NCBI GenBank assembly: GCA_022340195.1
Contig: JAJDOL010000109.1
Location: 1 to 58,457, forward strand
Direction of reading: 5' to 3'
Source of the DNA: Chromatiaceae bacterium
GTDB taxonomy: Bacteria > Pseudomonadota > Gammaproteobacteria > Chromatiales > Chromatiaceae
DNA: 58,457 nt
Part shown: positions 43,961 through 51,857 of the stretch, piece after piece
Layout: every line of letters begins with the position of its first letter
Numbering within the stretch: position 1 is the first letter of the stretch
The notes under the pieces: model-generated
Told to the model about the DNA's origin: nothing
Database searches by the model: none
The model's input: only the letters and a program-made list of their open reading frames with translations
Position numbers and translations under genes: made by a program

Positions 43961-44218
43961 ATGCCCACTTACGATTACCGCTGTGACACCAACGGCCAAG
44001 TGTTGGAGGTCAGCCACCGCATGAACGAGAGCCTATCCACCTGGGGTGAGCTTTGCGAACGCGCTGGCATCGAACCGGCCGACACACCAGCGGACGCCCC
44101 TGTCCACCGTTTAGCGACGGGGGGCAATGTCATCTCCAGCTCGAATCTCGGCAGCGGCACGGCCCCGGCCTGCAGTACGGGGGCCTGTTGCCCATCCGGC
44201 ATGTGTGGGCTTGATTAA
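43961..44218 (+). CDS. Zinc-ribbon-like small protein (FmdB-related)
   Basis: 85 aa. The N-terminus MPTYDYRCDTNGQVLEVSHRM is like FmdB/regulatory zinc ribbons, but the usual CxxC first knuckle has only one Cys (C8). A cysteine cluster is instead at the C-terminus (ACSTGACCPSGMCGLD). A short Gly/Ser segment lies in between. A metal-binding role is inferred from these cysteines. AGGAG precedes the ATG at good spacing. Confidence 0.8.
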   Translation: MPTYDYRCDTNGQVLEVSHRMNESLSTWGELCERAGIEPADTPADAPVHRLATGGNVISSSNLGSGTAPACSTGACCPSGMCGLD

Positions 44219-44269
44219 TTCGATCTCCACGCCCCGAGCCCCGCTCGTTTTGATCGCTTCTTACGCGCC

Positions 44270-44310
44270 GCGCCGGCAGCTATCTAGCCCTGCTCTGTAT
44301 CTGCCGGCGC
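44270..44310. repeat. Inverted repeat between convergent genes
   Basis: GCGCCGGCAG (44270-44279) / CTGCCGGCGC (44301-44310), 10-bp perfect arms with a 21-nt loop. It may act as a bidirectional transcription stop between the zinc-ribbon-like gene and the convergent small gene, but there is no adjacent T-tract. Confidence 0.45.
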
Positions 44311-44367
44311 GCCTCTCATGCGAACAAGAATCCCGCGTGGTCGGGCGTTTATTTTTTCGCGAATCGC

Positions 44368-44664
44368 CTAATCCGACTCGTGGACAAATGGCGCGCCGAG
44401 TCCATCGAGCTTGAACAGGTCGAAGACCCGGTGGCCGTTCACGTCCAGCACCCGTAAGTCGTCCGTCTCGTGCAGATCGTTGACGACCGTCTGGAAGTGA
44501 CCACCGTAACGTTCCTTCACCTCATCCAACGGCAACTCGTAGGCCAGGAACTTTTCTATCCCTTTGGCCTTGAGCTTGGCGAGAAAGACGTCGTCATCCG
44601 GTTTTTCGTGAGAGGAAAGGACCAATATGGGTCCGCTTCCGGTAATGAGCATCACGGCCTTCAT
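44368..44664 (-). CDS. Conserved small hypothetical protein
   Basis: 98 aa. Protein-like throughout: MKAVMLITGSGPILVLSS (beta), E-K-P-D-D-D-V-F-L-A-K-L-K-A-K-G-I helix, F-L-A-Y-E-L-P-L-D-E-V-K-E-R-Y-G, DLRVLDVNGHRVFDLFKLDGL. No signal peptide, function unknown. The ATG is preceded by a G-rich site (GGGGG) at 7 bp. The start overlaps the end of the protease gene by 71 bp in another frame, which suggests the two genes are co-transcribed. Confidence 0.75.
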   Translation of the reverse strand: MKAVMLITGSGPILVLSSHEKPDDDVFLAKLKAKGIEKFLAYELPLDEVKERYGGHFQTVVNDLHETDDLRVLDVNGHRVFDLFKLDGLGAPFVHESD

Positions 44665-45910
44665 GGTTATCGCCCCCTTGCGTTTGTCGACTCTGCCTAG
44701 TTCTATTATGGGCCAACCTGCGGTTTTCGTGGTTGCGACTGGTTAAAGGAAGCTCAGGATTGGTCCCAGGCGGGTCCAAAGCCCCGGTCGACGGGGACCC
44801 GATGGCGCCCAGAACAGCCTCGACTTTCTTCCTGTTTCCATCACGATAAATGGTGAGCTCCACCCGATCGCCGATGTTGTATTGCTCCAAGCGATCGATC
44901 AGCTCCCCGACAGCGGCCACGGAGTGACCATCGACAGCCAGTATCACGTCCCCGACTATGACGCCACCATCCGCGGTCACACGAGTCCCACGCACACCTG
45001 CTCTGTGGGCAGAGGAACCCGTCTGAACCCGCAACACCAGTACCCCGACGATGCCCATCTCATCGAGCAGACGCCCGCTTATGTCGTCGTCTGCTGTGAT
45101 GCCCAACGTCGGCCGGATGTATCGACCGTGCTCGATCAGGTGCGGTACGACGCGGTTGACCGTGTCGACAGGGACTGCGAAACCGATTCCGGCGAAAGCG
45201 CCAGAGGGACTATAGATTGCCGTATTGATGCCGATGAGGCGTCCGGCGCTATCTATCAGCGGCCCACCGGAGTTGCCGGGATTGATGGCCGCGTCTGTTT
45301 GGATCAGGTGCTCGACGACGCGTCCGTCCTCGGATTGGATTGAGCGGTCCAAGGCCGATATGACGCCGGTCGTCAAGGTGTAATCCAGGCCGAACGGATT
45401 TCCAATTGCGAACACTTTTTGCCCTACACGAAGATCGTAGCTGGTACCGATAGGCACCGGTCTAGGCCGGGAAATCGGCACGTTGATGCGCAGCACTGCC
45501 AAATCGTGATCAGGACTGGCGCCCACCATTACCGCGTCGTAGCTGCGCTGGTCCCACAAACGCACGTGCGCGGACTGCACCCCTTCGATCACGTGGTAGT
45601 TGGTCACCAGATGACCTTGTTGGTCCCAGATGAATCCCGAGCCGGTCCCCCGCGGTACCTCGGTGACGTTACGCGTCCACAGGTCGAGTACGCGGCGCGT
45701 GGTGGTGATGTAGACGACCGACGCGTTGGTTGCCTCGAAAACCGCAATTGTCGTCTGCTCATCCGCCGCGAGATCTCCCCGCGGTGTGATCTCGCGCGGC
45801 TCCGCGCGATAGTCGATCAAAAGGTTCTCTACCCAGGGTCGCAACGCCAGCGCAACCAGGAGAAAGATTGCGAACCAAAAAAGGAATCGGGACAGGGTAA
45901 ACGAACGCAT
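44594..45910 (-). CDS. DegS-like trypsin-type serine protease with PDZ domain
   Basis: 438 aa. An N-terminal membrane anchor (about 9-24) is followed by the protease with catalytic H106 (TNYHVIEG), D136 (DHDLAVL) and S214 (GNSGGP). One PDZ domain covers about 275-365. This matches DegS/HtrA-like envelope-stress proteases. The tail after about residue 380 is non-conserved, and its last 23 codons overlap the next gene. The tail could reflect a late frameshift. No rseA/rpoE genes are adjacent. Confidence 0.9.
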   Translation of the reverse strand: MRSFTLSRFLFWFAIFLLVALALRPWVENLLIDYRAEPREITPRGDLAADEQTTIAVFEATNASVVYITTTRRVLDLWTRNVTEVPRGTGSGFIWDQQGHLVTNYHVIEGVQSAHVRLWDQRSYDAVMVGASPDHDLAVLRINVPISRPRPVPIGTSYDLRVGQKVFAIGNPFGLDYTLTTGVISALDRSIQSEDGRVVEHLIQTDAAINPGNSGGPLIDSAGRLIGINTAIYSPSGAFAGIGFAVPVDTVNRVVPHLIEHGRYIRPTLGITADDDISGRLLDEMGIVGVLVLRVQTGSSAHRAGVRGTRVTADGGVIVGDVILAVDGHSVAAVGELIDRLEQYNIGDRVELTIYRDGNRKKVEAVLGAIGSPSTGALDPPGTNPELPLTSRNHENRRLAHNRTRQSRQTQGGDNHEGRDAHYRKRTHIGPFLSRKTG

Positions 45911-46109
45911 CGAATTAGTTTAAAGATCCCCGAACGACATTGAATCTCCGGATCCCATAGAGCCTGATCCAATTGTTGGTGGCAAGACCATCTATTCGGA
46001 TTGGGATTGGGACGACGCAGGGGAGCAATCAAGGTGATACGCGACGCGCGTTGATACCAGGGTATCGCACATCTCCCCGTTCATTCGCCGGGGAAACGCT
46101 CTCCGAGGC

Positions 46110-47204
46110 TCAATTCGGTGCAGATGCGGAAGCCGCCTCCGAATCCGGCGGCGGCGTCGGGTCGTGACGCGGCCATGCGCTGAGGATTGCCTGCACCAAT
46201 GTCGCAAGCGGAATAGCAAAAAACACACCCCAAAAACCCCATAGACCCCCAAACACGAGTATGGCTACGATGATTGCTACCGGATGAAGATTGACGACTT
46301 CGGAAAACAGCAGGGGCACCAGGACATTTCCGTCCAGGGCCTGAATAAGGAAGTAAGCCCCTGCCAGCCAGGCGAACTGGGAGGTCCATCCCCACTGGAA
46401 CCAGGCGATAAGCAGTACGGGTACCGTCACCACAGAGGCCCCGATGTAAGGTATGACCACCGACAGCCCAACCAACATGCTCAGCAACATGGCATAGTTG
46501 AGCTCGAAGGCGTGAAATGTCGCGTAACTAACTGACCAAACTAGAAGAATCTCCCAGAACTTGCCACGCACATAGTTCGATATCTGACGATCGACGTCCC
46601 GCCATACGGTTCCGGCTATCCTACGGTGCTTGGGCAGGTAGCGCATGAACCACGCGATGATCAGATCCTGATCCTTGAGGAAAAAAAACACCAGCAGCGG
46701 CACCAAAATAACGTAGACAAGCAAGGTGATTACGCCCACAACCGAGGCTAGGGACCAGGAGAGCACCTGCTGACCGAAATTGGCGATCTCGGCACGAACA
46801 TTACCGATTATTTCCTGAATCTGCTCGGTGGAGACAATGTCGGGGTAGCGTGCCGGAAGCCCCATTACCGCCTTTTGCCCCTCTGAGATCATGACGGGTA
46901 GCTGCTGTACCAGATCCGTCACCTGACGAGACACCAGCGGCATGACACCGAACAAAACCAGACCGACGAAAACGATGAAACAGCCATAGACGACGAGAAC
47001 GCCCGCGAGACGGGGCCATCCATGGCGCGACAGAAAGGAGACTAGTCCCTCCAGGAGATAGGCGATGACGATGCTGGCCAGCACCGGGCCCAGCATGTTC
47101 CCCATAGTAAGCACCACAGCGAATCCGATCAGCAGGAAGACCGACAGGAAGACGATCTGCGGATCGGAGAAGTAGCGGCGGAACCAATTTGTAAGTACCT
47201 GCAT
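46110..47204 (-). CDS. AI-2E/PerM family membrane transporter
   Basis: 364 aa. About eight hydrophobic helices. Family signatures are the RYLPKHRR loop, the later P-Y-I-G-A-S-V-V segment, and DGNVLVPLLFSEVVNLHPVAI followed by GLWGFWGVFFAIPLA. Substrates in this family range from AI-2 export to Na+ antiport and cannot be told here. The start is unclear: ATG 47204 lacks a good ribosome binding site; a TTG at 47219 overlaps the stop of the preceding gene and could be a coupled start. The C-terminal tail is Pro/Ser/Ala-rich. Confidence 0.9.
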   Translation of the reverse strand: MQVLTNWFRRYFSDPQIVFLSVFLLIGFAVVLTMGNMLGPVLASIVIAYLLEGLVSFLSRHGWPRLAGVLVVYGCFIVFVGLVLFGVMPLVSRQVTDLVQQLPVMISEGQKAVMGLPARYPDIVSTEQIQEIIGNVRAEIANFGQQVLSWSLASVVGVITLLVYVILVPLLVFFFLKDQDLIIAWFMRYLPKHRRIAGTVWRDVDRQISNYVRGKFWEILLVWSVSYATFHAFELNYAMLLSMLVGLSVVIPYIGASVVTVPVLLIAWFQWGWTSQFAWLAGAYFLIQALDGNVLVPLLFSEVVNLHPVAIIVAILVFGGLWGFWGVFFAIPLATLVQAILSAWPRHDPTPPPDSEAASASAPN

Positions 47205-47215
47205 GAGGCAAAGAA

Positions 47216-47596
47216 TCAAACGTCTTGCGGTTCTTGTTCTTCCCGGTACCTGGCGTATTGTCGGACAAAGAGAGCCTCCAGGTCGTCGATAACCTCGCTT
47301 GCCGGTCGCCCCTGCAATACGTGCGCGCCCATCAATGAAGAGGTATCGTTCAGCATCGCACCGCGATCGAGCATGAAATAACTGCTCGAGAGTCGCTTGA
47401 TCGCACCGACCACGCTCTCCTTGGGCGGACGTGGAATGAGGTCCGGCTCCAGCGGACCCTGCGTTTCCTGCGGTTGCGCGGCACGTCGCGCAACCAAAAA
47501 CTCGGCGAAGGCCTGCAGCGCACTTTGATCCTCCGGCGTCAGGGAACGATAGAGTCTGGCCAATCGCCGCTCGCCATCACGACCTCGCCCCGACAT
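47216..47596 (-). CDS. Conserved small hypothetical protein upstream of PerM
   Basis: 126 aa. A helical protein with RRLARLYRSLTPEDQSALQAFAEFL at the N-terminus, a Pro-rich linker, and a second helical block K-R-L-S-S-S-Y-F-M-L-D-R-G-A-M-L with MGAHVLQGRPASEVIDDLEALF. I associate this with a small family commonly encoded beside the PerM transporter, function unknown. The ATG at 47594-47596 is used; a GTG three codons earlier is equally possible. Its stop overlaps a possible TTG start of the transporter gene. Confidence 0.75.
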   Translation of the reverse strand: MSGRGRDGERRLARLYRSLTPEDQSALQAFAEFLVARRAAQPQETQGPLEPDLIPRPPKESVVGAIKRLSSSYFMLDRGAMLNDTSSLMGAHVLQGRPASEVIDDLEALFVRQYARYREEQEPQDV

Positions 47597-47623
47597 CCGA
47601 CTCACCGGTTCAACCTCTGTATA

Positions 47624-48526
47624 TCATTCACCCTGGGTATCACAATAGCTGCGGGCGAAATCGAGCAATTCTTCCATGACCCGCAGGCGGAATTTTTGTT
47701 TCTGGTGAACAAACGAGAAAGGTCTGTCGAGGGGCGGATCCAGATTCAACTCGACCAGCGTATTCAGCCGAAGCTCCTTCTGAATGGTAGCCCGGGAGAC
47801 CACCGACACGCCCATACCCGCCTCCACGGCACCCTTCACTGCTTCCGGGCTGCCCAGCTCCATCGCGATCTTCAAAGAAGCGCTACAATGCTGCAGCTGG
47901 TGGAGGTAATCGTTGATGACCTCGCGCGTTCCGGACCCCTCCTCCCTGCAGATGAAGGGATACTCCAGCAACTCGGAGAACTCGACCTCGCCCTTTCCCT
48001 CCATGGGGTGACCTGGCGGAACTATTGCCACTAGCTGATCGCGCTTGCAGGTCTCTACCACCAAATTCTTGTTGCTGACTGCGGATTCCACAACGCCCAG
48101 ATCGATCGTGTTGTTCTCGACCATGGAGACGATGCCGTCGCTGTTGGATACCTTCAAATGGATGGTGACCTCCGGGTACTTCTCCTTAAAGTCCCCGAGC
48201 AGGGTCGGGAGCATGTATTCGGCAATGGTTGTGCTCGCGCCGATGGTAAGCGCACCGCTGATCTCTCCGGTCATCTCGCGGACGGCGTTCTCCATTTCCG
48301 CGTATTGCTCGAAGATCCGATCGGCGTACTCGAACACCTTCTTGCCTGCTTCGGTCAGGCTGATGCGGTTGTGGGTGCGGTCGAAGAGCCGGGTGTTGAA
48401 GTGCTCCTCCAGCTGGCGTACCTGAAAGGTCACAGCCGGTTGAGTCATATGCAGCGTTTCTGCGGCCTTGGTGAAGCTCAGGAGCCGAGCGACCGTATGA
48501 AAAACCTGCAGTCTCCGGTCCGCCAT
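47624..48526 (-). CDS. LysR-family transcriptional regulator
   Basis: 300 aa. The N-terminal winged HTH has LSFTKAAETLHMTQPAVTFQVRQLEEHFNTRLFDRT, the typical LysR DNA-binding block. The C-terminal effector-binding domain (about 90-300) has IGASTTIAEYMLPTLLG and ICREEGSGTREVI, as in CysB/CbbR-like regulators. It lies 28 bp upstream of the hypothetical/PerM pair and downstream of the sulfur-carrier genes on the same strand, so a sulfur- or carbon-related ligand is plausible. A TTTAT-ACC-ATAAA site upstream of its start may be its own operator. Confidence 0.92.
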   Translation of the reverse strand: MADRRLQVFHTVARLLSFTKAAETLHMTQPAVTFQVRQLEEHFNTRLFDRTHNRISLTEAGKKVFEYADRIFEQYAEMENAVREMTGEISGALTIGASTTIAEYMLPTLLGDFKEKYPEVTIHLKVSNSDGIVSMVENNTIDLGVVESAVSNKNLVVETCKRDQLVAIVPPGHPMEGKGEVEFSELLEYPFICREEGSGTREVINDYLHQLQHCSASLKIAMELGSPEAVKGAVEAGMGVSVVSRATIQKELRLNTLVELNLDPPLDRPFSFVHQKQKFRLRVMEELLDFARSYCDTQGE

Positions 48527-48562
48527 GAGGACAAGCCTCGCTAGATGCGCAAATAAAAAATC

Positions 48563-48575
48563 TTTATACCATAAA
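48563..48575. promoter_or_regulatory. Candidate LysR-type operator
   Basis: TTTAT-ACC-ATAAA, perfect 5-bp arms around a 3-nt centre, in an AT-rich patch 37 bp upstream of the LysR start codon. LysR-type boxes are AT-rich dyads of the T-N11-A form, and TTTATACCATAAA fits T-N11-A exactly. Confidence 0.45.
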
Positions 48576-48773
48576 AAACCAAGCCCGAGGAAGGTGGCGG
48601 CCGATTTGGCCGTCCGGTCAAGCGCTGCGTTCGTGGACTCGATCCGAGCAGCGCCGAATTAGAACACTTGCGACGCTGTTTCATTTAGCGCCGACGTGGG
48701 CACCGGAAGGCTGCGATTCGTTGCGCTCGCGGTCACCTCCACGGACTCTACGCGTCTGAATACAGGGCCGCCG

Positions 48774-48806
48774 GCAAAAGAAAACGCCGCCCAATCGGGC
48801 GGCGTT
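48774..48806 (-). terminator. Factor-independent terminator of the sulfur-carrier genes
   Basis: Perfect 10-bp stem AACGCCGCCC (48783-48792) / GGGCGGCGTT (48797-48806) with a 4-nt loop. On the minus strand it is followed by TTTTCTTTTG. It lies 24 bp after the DsrE-like stop codon. Confidence 0.9.
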
Positions 48807-48830
48807 GACTGTTAATATCCTGCGCTCTGA

Positions 48831-49310
48831 TCAAATGTACAGACAGATATCGCTTTCTCCGGCGAACTCGAAGAAGGCGGCAGCGCCCGCGTACTCGACG
48901 CCGTCGATAAACTCGGCCTGGTCCATATCAAAAAGATCGACTGTCATCTGGCAGGCGATCAGCTTGACCTCTGCCTCGATGCAGAGCTCACGCAGCTCGT
49001 CGATGCTGGCTACGCCCTTTGCGCTCATTTTCTTCTTCATCATGGACGTGACCATGCCCTGCATGCCGGGCAGCGTCATACCCAATACGGGAAACCACTT
49101 GTCCATTCCCATGGGCATGGGCATTCCAGGGTTTCCGAGTGGTGTAACCTCCAACGACAGCTTTCTTTTCAGTAGCTGGAGCCCATAAAAGGTAAAGAAA
49201 ATCTGAGTTTCATACCCCAATGCCGACGCGGTAGACGCCAGGATGAATGGAGGATAGGCCCAGTCCAGCGAACCTTTTGTAGCAATGATGGCCAGTTTCT
49301 TCTCGTCCAT
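48831..49310 (-). CDS. dsrE2: DsrE-family sulfur carrier (DsrE2-like)
   Basis: 159 aa. DsrE-like fold: KKLAIIATKGSLDWAYPPFILASTASALG, FFTFYGLQLL, and the conserved cysteine C120 in KLIACQMTVDLFDM, the likely persulfide-bearing residue. A Met-rich, hydrophobic stretch (about 60-92) lies mid-protein as in DsrE2-type proteins. These act with TusA and rhodanese to relay cytoplasmic sulfane sulfur in sulfur oxidisers. The subtype (DsrE2 versus DsrE3) cannot be settled by eye. tusA and rhodanese lie upstream on the same strand; a strong terminator follows. Confidence 0.82.
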   Translation of the reverse strand: MDEKKLAIIATKGSLDWAYPPFILASTASALGYETQIFFTFYGLQLLKRKLSLEVTPLGNPGMPMPMGMDKWFPVLGMTLPGMQGMVTSMMKKKMSAKGVASIDELRELCIEAEVKLIACQMTVDLFDMDQAEFIDGVEYAGAAAFFEFAGESDICLYI

Positions 49311-49363
49311 TGGGCGCTCCGTATCTATGCCGGTGAGTGGATGGTGGATCGGCGAAGCGCAGA

Positions 49364-49594
49364 TCAGGCCTTTTTGATCAGGAAGTGGAACTTACCGCCC
49401 TCTTCCTTCGACTCCAACAACTCGTTTCCCGTCTGCTTGGAGAAGGCGTCGAAGTCCTTTACGGAGCCCGGATCGGTAGCGATGATGTGCAGAATCTGCC
49501 CCGTATCCATACCCGAAAGGGTCTTTTTCGCGCGCAGGATAGGTAGTGGGCAATTCAGGCCGCTAGCGTCGAGCTCTTGATCGAAATCTGCCAT
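49364..49594 (-). CDS. tusA: Sulfur carrier protein TusA
   Basis: 76 aa. Carries sulfur as a persulfide on C15 in the C-P-L-P motif (ASGLNCPLPILRAKK). The rest is the short alpha-beta fold (ILHIIATDPGSVKDFDAF...GGKFHFLIKK). In sulfur oxidisers it hands sulfur between rhodanese, DsrE proteins and the oxidising enzyme. It lies 53 bp before the DsrE-like gene and 105 bp after the rhodanese gene, forming an rhd-tusA-dsrE set. Confidence 0.95.
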   Translation of the reverse strand: MADFDQELDASGLNCPLPILRAKKTLSGMDTGQILHIIATDPGSVKDFDAFSKQTGNELLESKEEGGKFHFLIKKA

Positions 49595-49699
49595 AGCATA
49601 ATCTCCAAGCGTTCTGGTGTTTTAGAATATGAGAAAACTCAGGAGTTCTGTTTTATAGGCGAAATTCGGGGAAAAGGCAAGTCTCTCGCGCCCGACGCT

Positions 49700-50026
49700 T
49701 CACATCGCGATCCGGCTCACGATCTCGTAGCCTCCTCTCGCCCAACCTATGATTCCACCACGCAAATTGACCACATTGTCGAATCCCTGCTGCATCAGAT
49801 AGGAACAGGCGTGGTAGGAACGGGCTCCACTGCGGCAATAGAGAATCAGGTCCTTGTCTCTCGGCAGATCACCGATTCGCGCAGGAATCAGATGCATCGG
49901 CAGATGTGCAGCATCCGGAATCGCGCCACCGGCGACTTCCCCCGGGGTTCGAATATCGAACAAGTGCACATCATCGCCCGCAGCCATCCGCGACTGCAGG
50001 GTCGCCGAATCGATCTCTTTAACCAC
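49700..50026 (-). CDS. Single-domain rhodanese
   Basis: 108 aa. The active-site loop CRSGARS has the catalytic C64 (ILYCRSGARSYHA), and the N-terminal LFDIRTPGE and AHLPMHLIP segments are typical of single-domain rhodaneses. It accepts sulfane sulfur as a cysteine persulfide and probably passes it to TusA in the same gene set. No signal peptide, so cytoplasmic. The divergent cysG gene starts 181 bp away. Confidence 0.93.
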   Translation of the reverse strand: MVKEIDSATLQSRMAAGDDVHLFDIRTPGEVAGGAIPDAAHLPMHLIPARIGDLPRDKDLILYCRSGARSYHACSYLMQQGFDNVVNLRGGIIGWARGGYEIVSRIAM

Positions 50027-50061
50027 GCATGAAGCCTATTCAGTATCTTGGAATTTCAGTA

Positions 50062-50069
50062 TATTAATA
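50062..50069. promoter_or_regulatory. AT-rich dyad in rhodanese-cysG divergent region
   Basis: TATTAATA, an 8-bp palindrome in an AT-rich run, between two divergent sulfur-related genes. A candidate shared promoter or operator. Only the position and composition support it. Confidence 0.25.
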
Positions 50070-50207
50070 GGTTTTGGCATGCTCCTCAATGCCCAACCAG
50101 ATCCCGACTCGGCGCCCCCGAAACCGCTTGAACCACGACAACCCCTGTAACCTCTGGAAAGATTTGTCCTTTTTTTCGATAGATGCACACACGAGCCTAG
50201 ACATACC

Positions 50208-51635
50208 ATGGAGCTGCTCCCGATCTTCCTGGATGTAAGGAACAAGCCTTGCCTGGTGGTGGGCGGCGGGGAAACCGCAATACGCAAGATCGTCAGTCTA
50301 CGGCGCGCCGGCGCCTCCGTGCGCGTCGTCGCGCCGCGGCTCCACGAGCGGTTCGACGAGCTAGCGTCCGCCGGTGATATAGAGCACCGGCAACGCCTGT
50401 TTGAAGACGATGATCTACACGGGGTCGCTCTGGCCATTGCAGCCACGGATGACCGCGCCGTAAACCAACGCATCTCCCGCATCGCTAAGGCACGCGGTAT
50501 CCCCGTGAATGTCGTTGATCAACCCGACGAGTGCAGCTTCATCATGCCCTCGGTCATCGACCGATCCCCGGTCCTGGTGGCCGTTTCCACATCCGCAACC
50601 TCACCCGTGCTGGCTCGCCTATTGCGATCCCGGCTCGAGTCCCTGATACCAACAGGATATGGGCGCCTGGGAGCGCTTTGCGCGCGCTACCGCGATACGG
50701 TCAAGGCCCGATTCGCCGACAGGCGCGACCGCCGCCGGTTCTGGGACCGGGTGCTCCAAGGCTCCGTGGCCGAATGGGTGTTTTCGGGCAATTTGGACGA
50801 GGCGGACGCCGCCATGGAGCGCGAGCTCGCGGCCGAGCCCGATGAGTGCATGGGCGAGGTTTATCTCGTAGGGGCCGGTCCCGGCGATCCCGATCTGCTT
50901 ACCTTTCGCGCCCTGCGCCTGATGCAACAGGCCGATGTGGTCGTGTATGATCGGCTCGTAGCCAAGGCTATCCTGGACATGGTGCGACGGGATGCCAAGC
51001 GTGTTTACGTGGGCAAGGAGCGCAACAACCACGCCATGCGCCAAGAGGAAATCAACCGCCTACTTGCGGATCTGGCCAAGGCAGGGCACCGCGTCGTACG
51101 CCTGAAAGGTGGCGATCCATTTATCTTCGGACGCGGCGGCGAGGAGATCGATACCCTGGCGGAGCAGCGAATCCCTTTTCAGGTCGTACCCGGCATCACG
51201 GCCGCATCCGGCTGCGCCACCTACAGCGGCATCCCACTCACCCATCGAGACTACGCCCAGTCCGTTACCTTTGTCACCGGACACCTGAAGGACGGCACCA
51301 TCGATCTCAACTGGGAACAGCTCGCACAGGCAAACCAGACGGTCGTATTCTACATGGGGCTGGTTGGGCTTCCGGTAATCGTCGAGAAGCTGATGGCATC
51401 CGGCGTCTCATCGGACATGCCCATCGCCCTGGTACAACAGGGGACGACCCAGAAGCAACGGGTTTATACCGGTACCCTCGCCAACATCCTGGATATCGTC
51501 GAAAGGGATCCGCCCAAGCCCCCGACGCTGATCATGGTCGGCGAGGTTGTGCGCCTGAGGGAGAAGCTGAGCTGGTTCCGAGCGCCGCGGAATTCCGAGC
51601 AGGGCGCCACAACGCCGATCCTACCCGCAAGCTGA
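50208..51635 (+). CDS. cysG: Siroheme synthase CysG (full-length, trifunctional)
   Basis: 475 aa. Methylates uroporphyrinogen III, then oxidises and ferrochelates it to sirohaem, the cofactor of sulfite/nitrite reductases. The N-terminal precorrin-2 dehydrogenase/ferrochelatase has VVGGGETAIRK, NVVDQPDECSFIMPS and the TSPVLARLLR block. The C-terminal uroporphyrinogen methyltransferase (from about residue 217) has VGAGPGDPDLLTFRA, RLKGGDPFIFGRGGEE and VVPGITAASG. No clear Shine-Dalgarno before the ATG. Divergent from the rhodanese gene. Confidence 0.96.
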   Translation: MELLPIFLDVRNKPCLVVGGGETAIRKIVSLRRAGASVRVVAPRLHERFDELASAGDIEHRQRLFEDDDLHGVALAIAATDDRAVNQRISRIAKARGIPVNVVDQPDECSFIMPSVIDRSPVLVAVSTSATSPVLARLLRSRLESLIPTGYGRLGALCARYRDTVKARFADRRDRRRFWDRVLQGSVAEWVFSGNLDEADAAMERELAAEPDECMGEVYLVGAGPGDPDLLTFRALRLMQQADVVVYDRLVAKAILDMVRRDAKRVYVGKERNNHAMRQEEINRLLADLAKAGHRVVRLKGGDPFIFGRGGEEIDTLAEQRIPFQVVPGITAASGCATYSGIPLTHRDYAQSVTFVTGHLKDGTIDLNWEQLAQANQTVVFYMGLVGLPVIVEKLMASGVSSDMPIALVQQGTTQKQRVYTGTLANILDIVERDPPKPPTLIMVGEVVRLREKLSWFRAPRNSEQGATTPILPAS

Positions 51636-51663
51636 CACCAGTCGAGCGATCTGCGATCTGTGC

Positions 51664-51819
51664 TCACCATCGCGAACGGTTCAAATAAACGGCATCGAAC
51701 AGGGCCTCTAATCCATTGATATAAGGCGAGCCATGATCGTCCTTGCGCCTCTGGTCGCGATGCTTTTCCGCCACAAAGCGCAGGGCACGAAATACGATCG
51801 TCAAATTCGGATCAGTCAT
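51664..51819 (-). pseudogene. Truncated RelA/SpoT-type HD-domain fragment
   Basis: 51 codons from an ATG at 51817-51819. Residues FRALRFVAEKHRDQRRKDDHGSPYIN closely resemble the first helices of the RelA/SpoT/MESH1 HD hydrolase domain (A-x2-F-A-A-x2-H-x-G/D-Q-x-R-K...P-Y-I-N-H-P). The conserved H-P after P-Y-I-N is replaced by G-L, and the frame stops 16 codons later, so all remaining metal and catalytic residues of an HD phosphohydrolase are absent. Longer upstream extension of the frame reaches the parA end without similarity. A relic of a ppGpp-hydrolase-like gene. Confidence 0.65.
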
Positions 51820-51857
51820 CAGGAGACTCGGGTCGTTGTCTGTCAGCACGAGGTTGA

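Larger units (their letters stand above)
48527..48830. other. Intergenic region between LysR gene and DsrE-like gene
   Basis: 304 bp. Contains the AT-rich operator-like site (48563-48575) and the DsrE-gene terminator (48774-48806). The middle section is GC-rich with no gene I can support. Confidence 0.6.
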
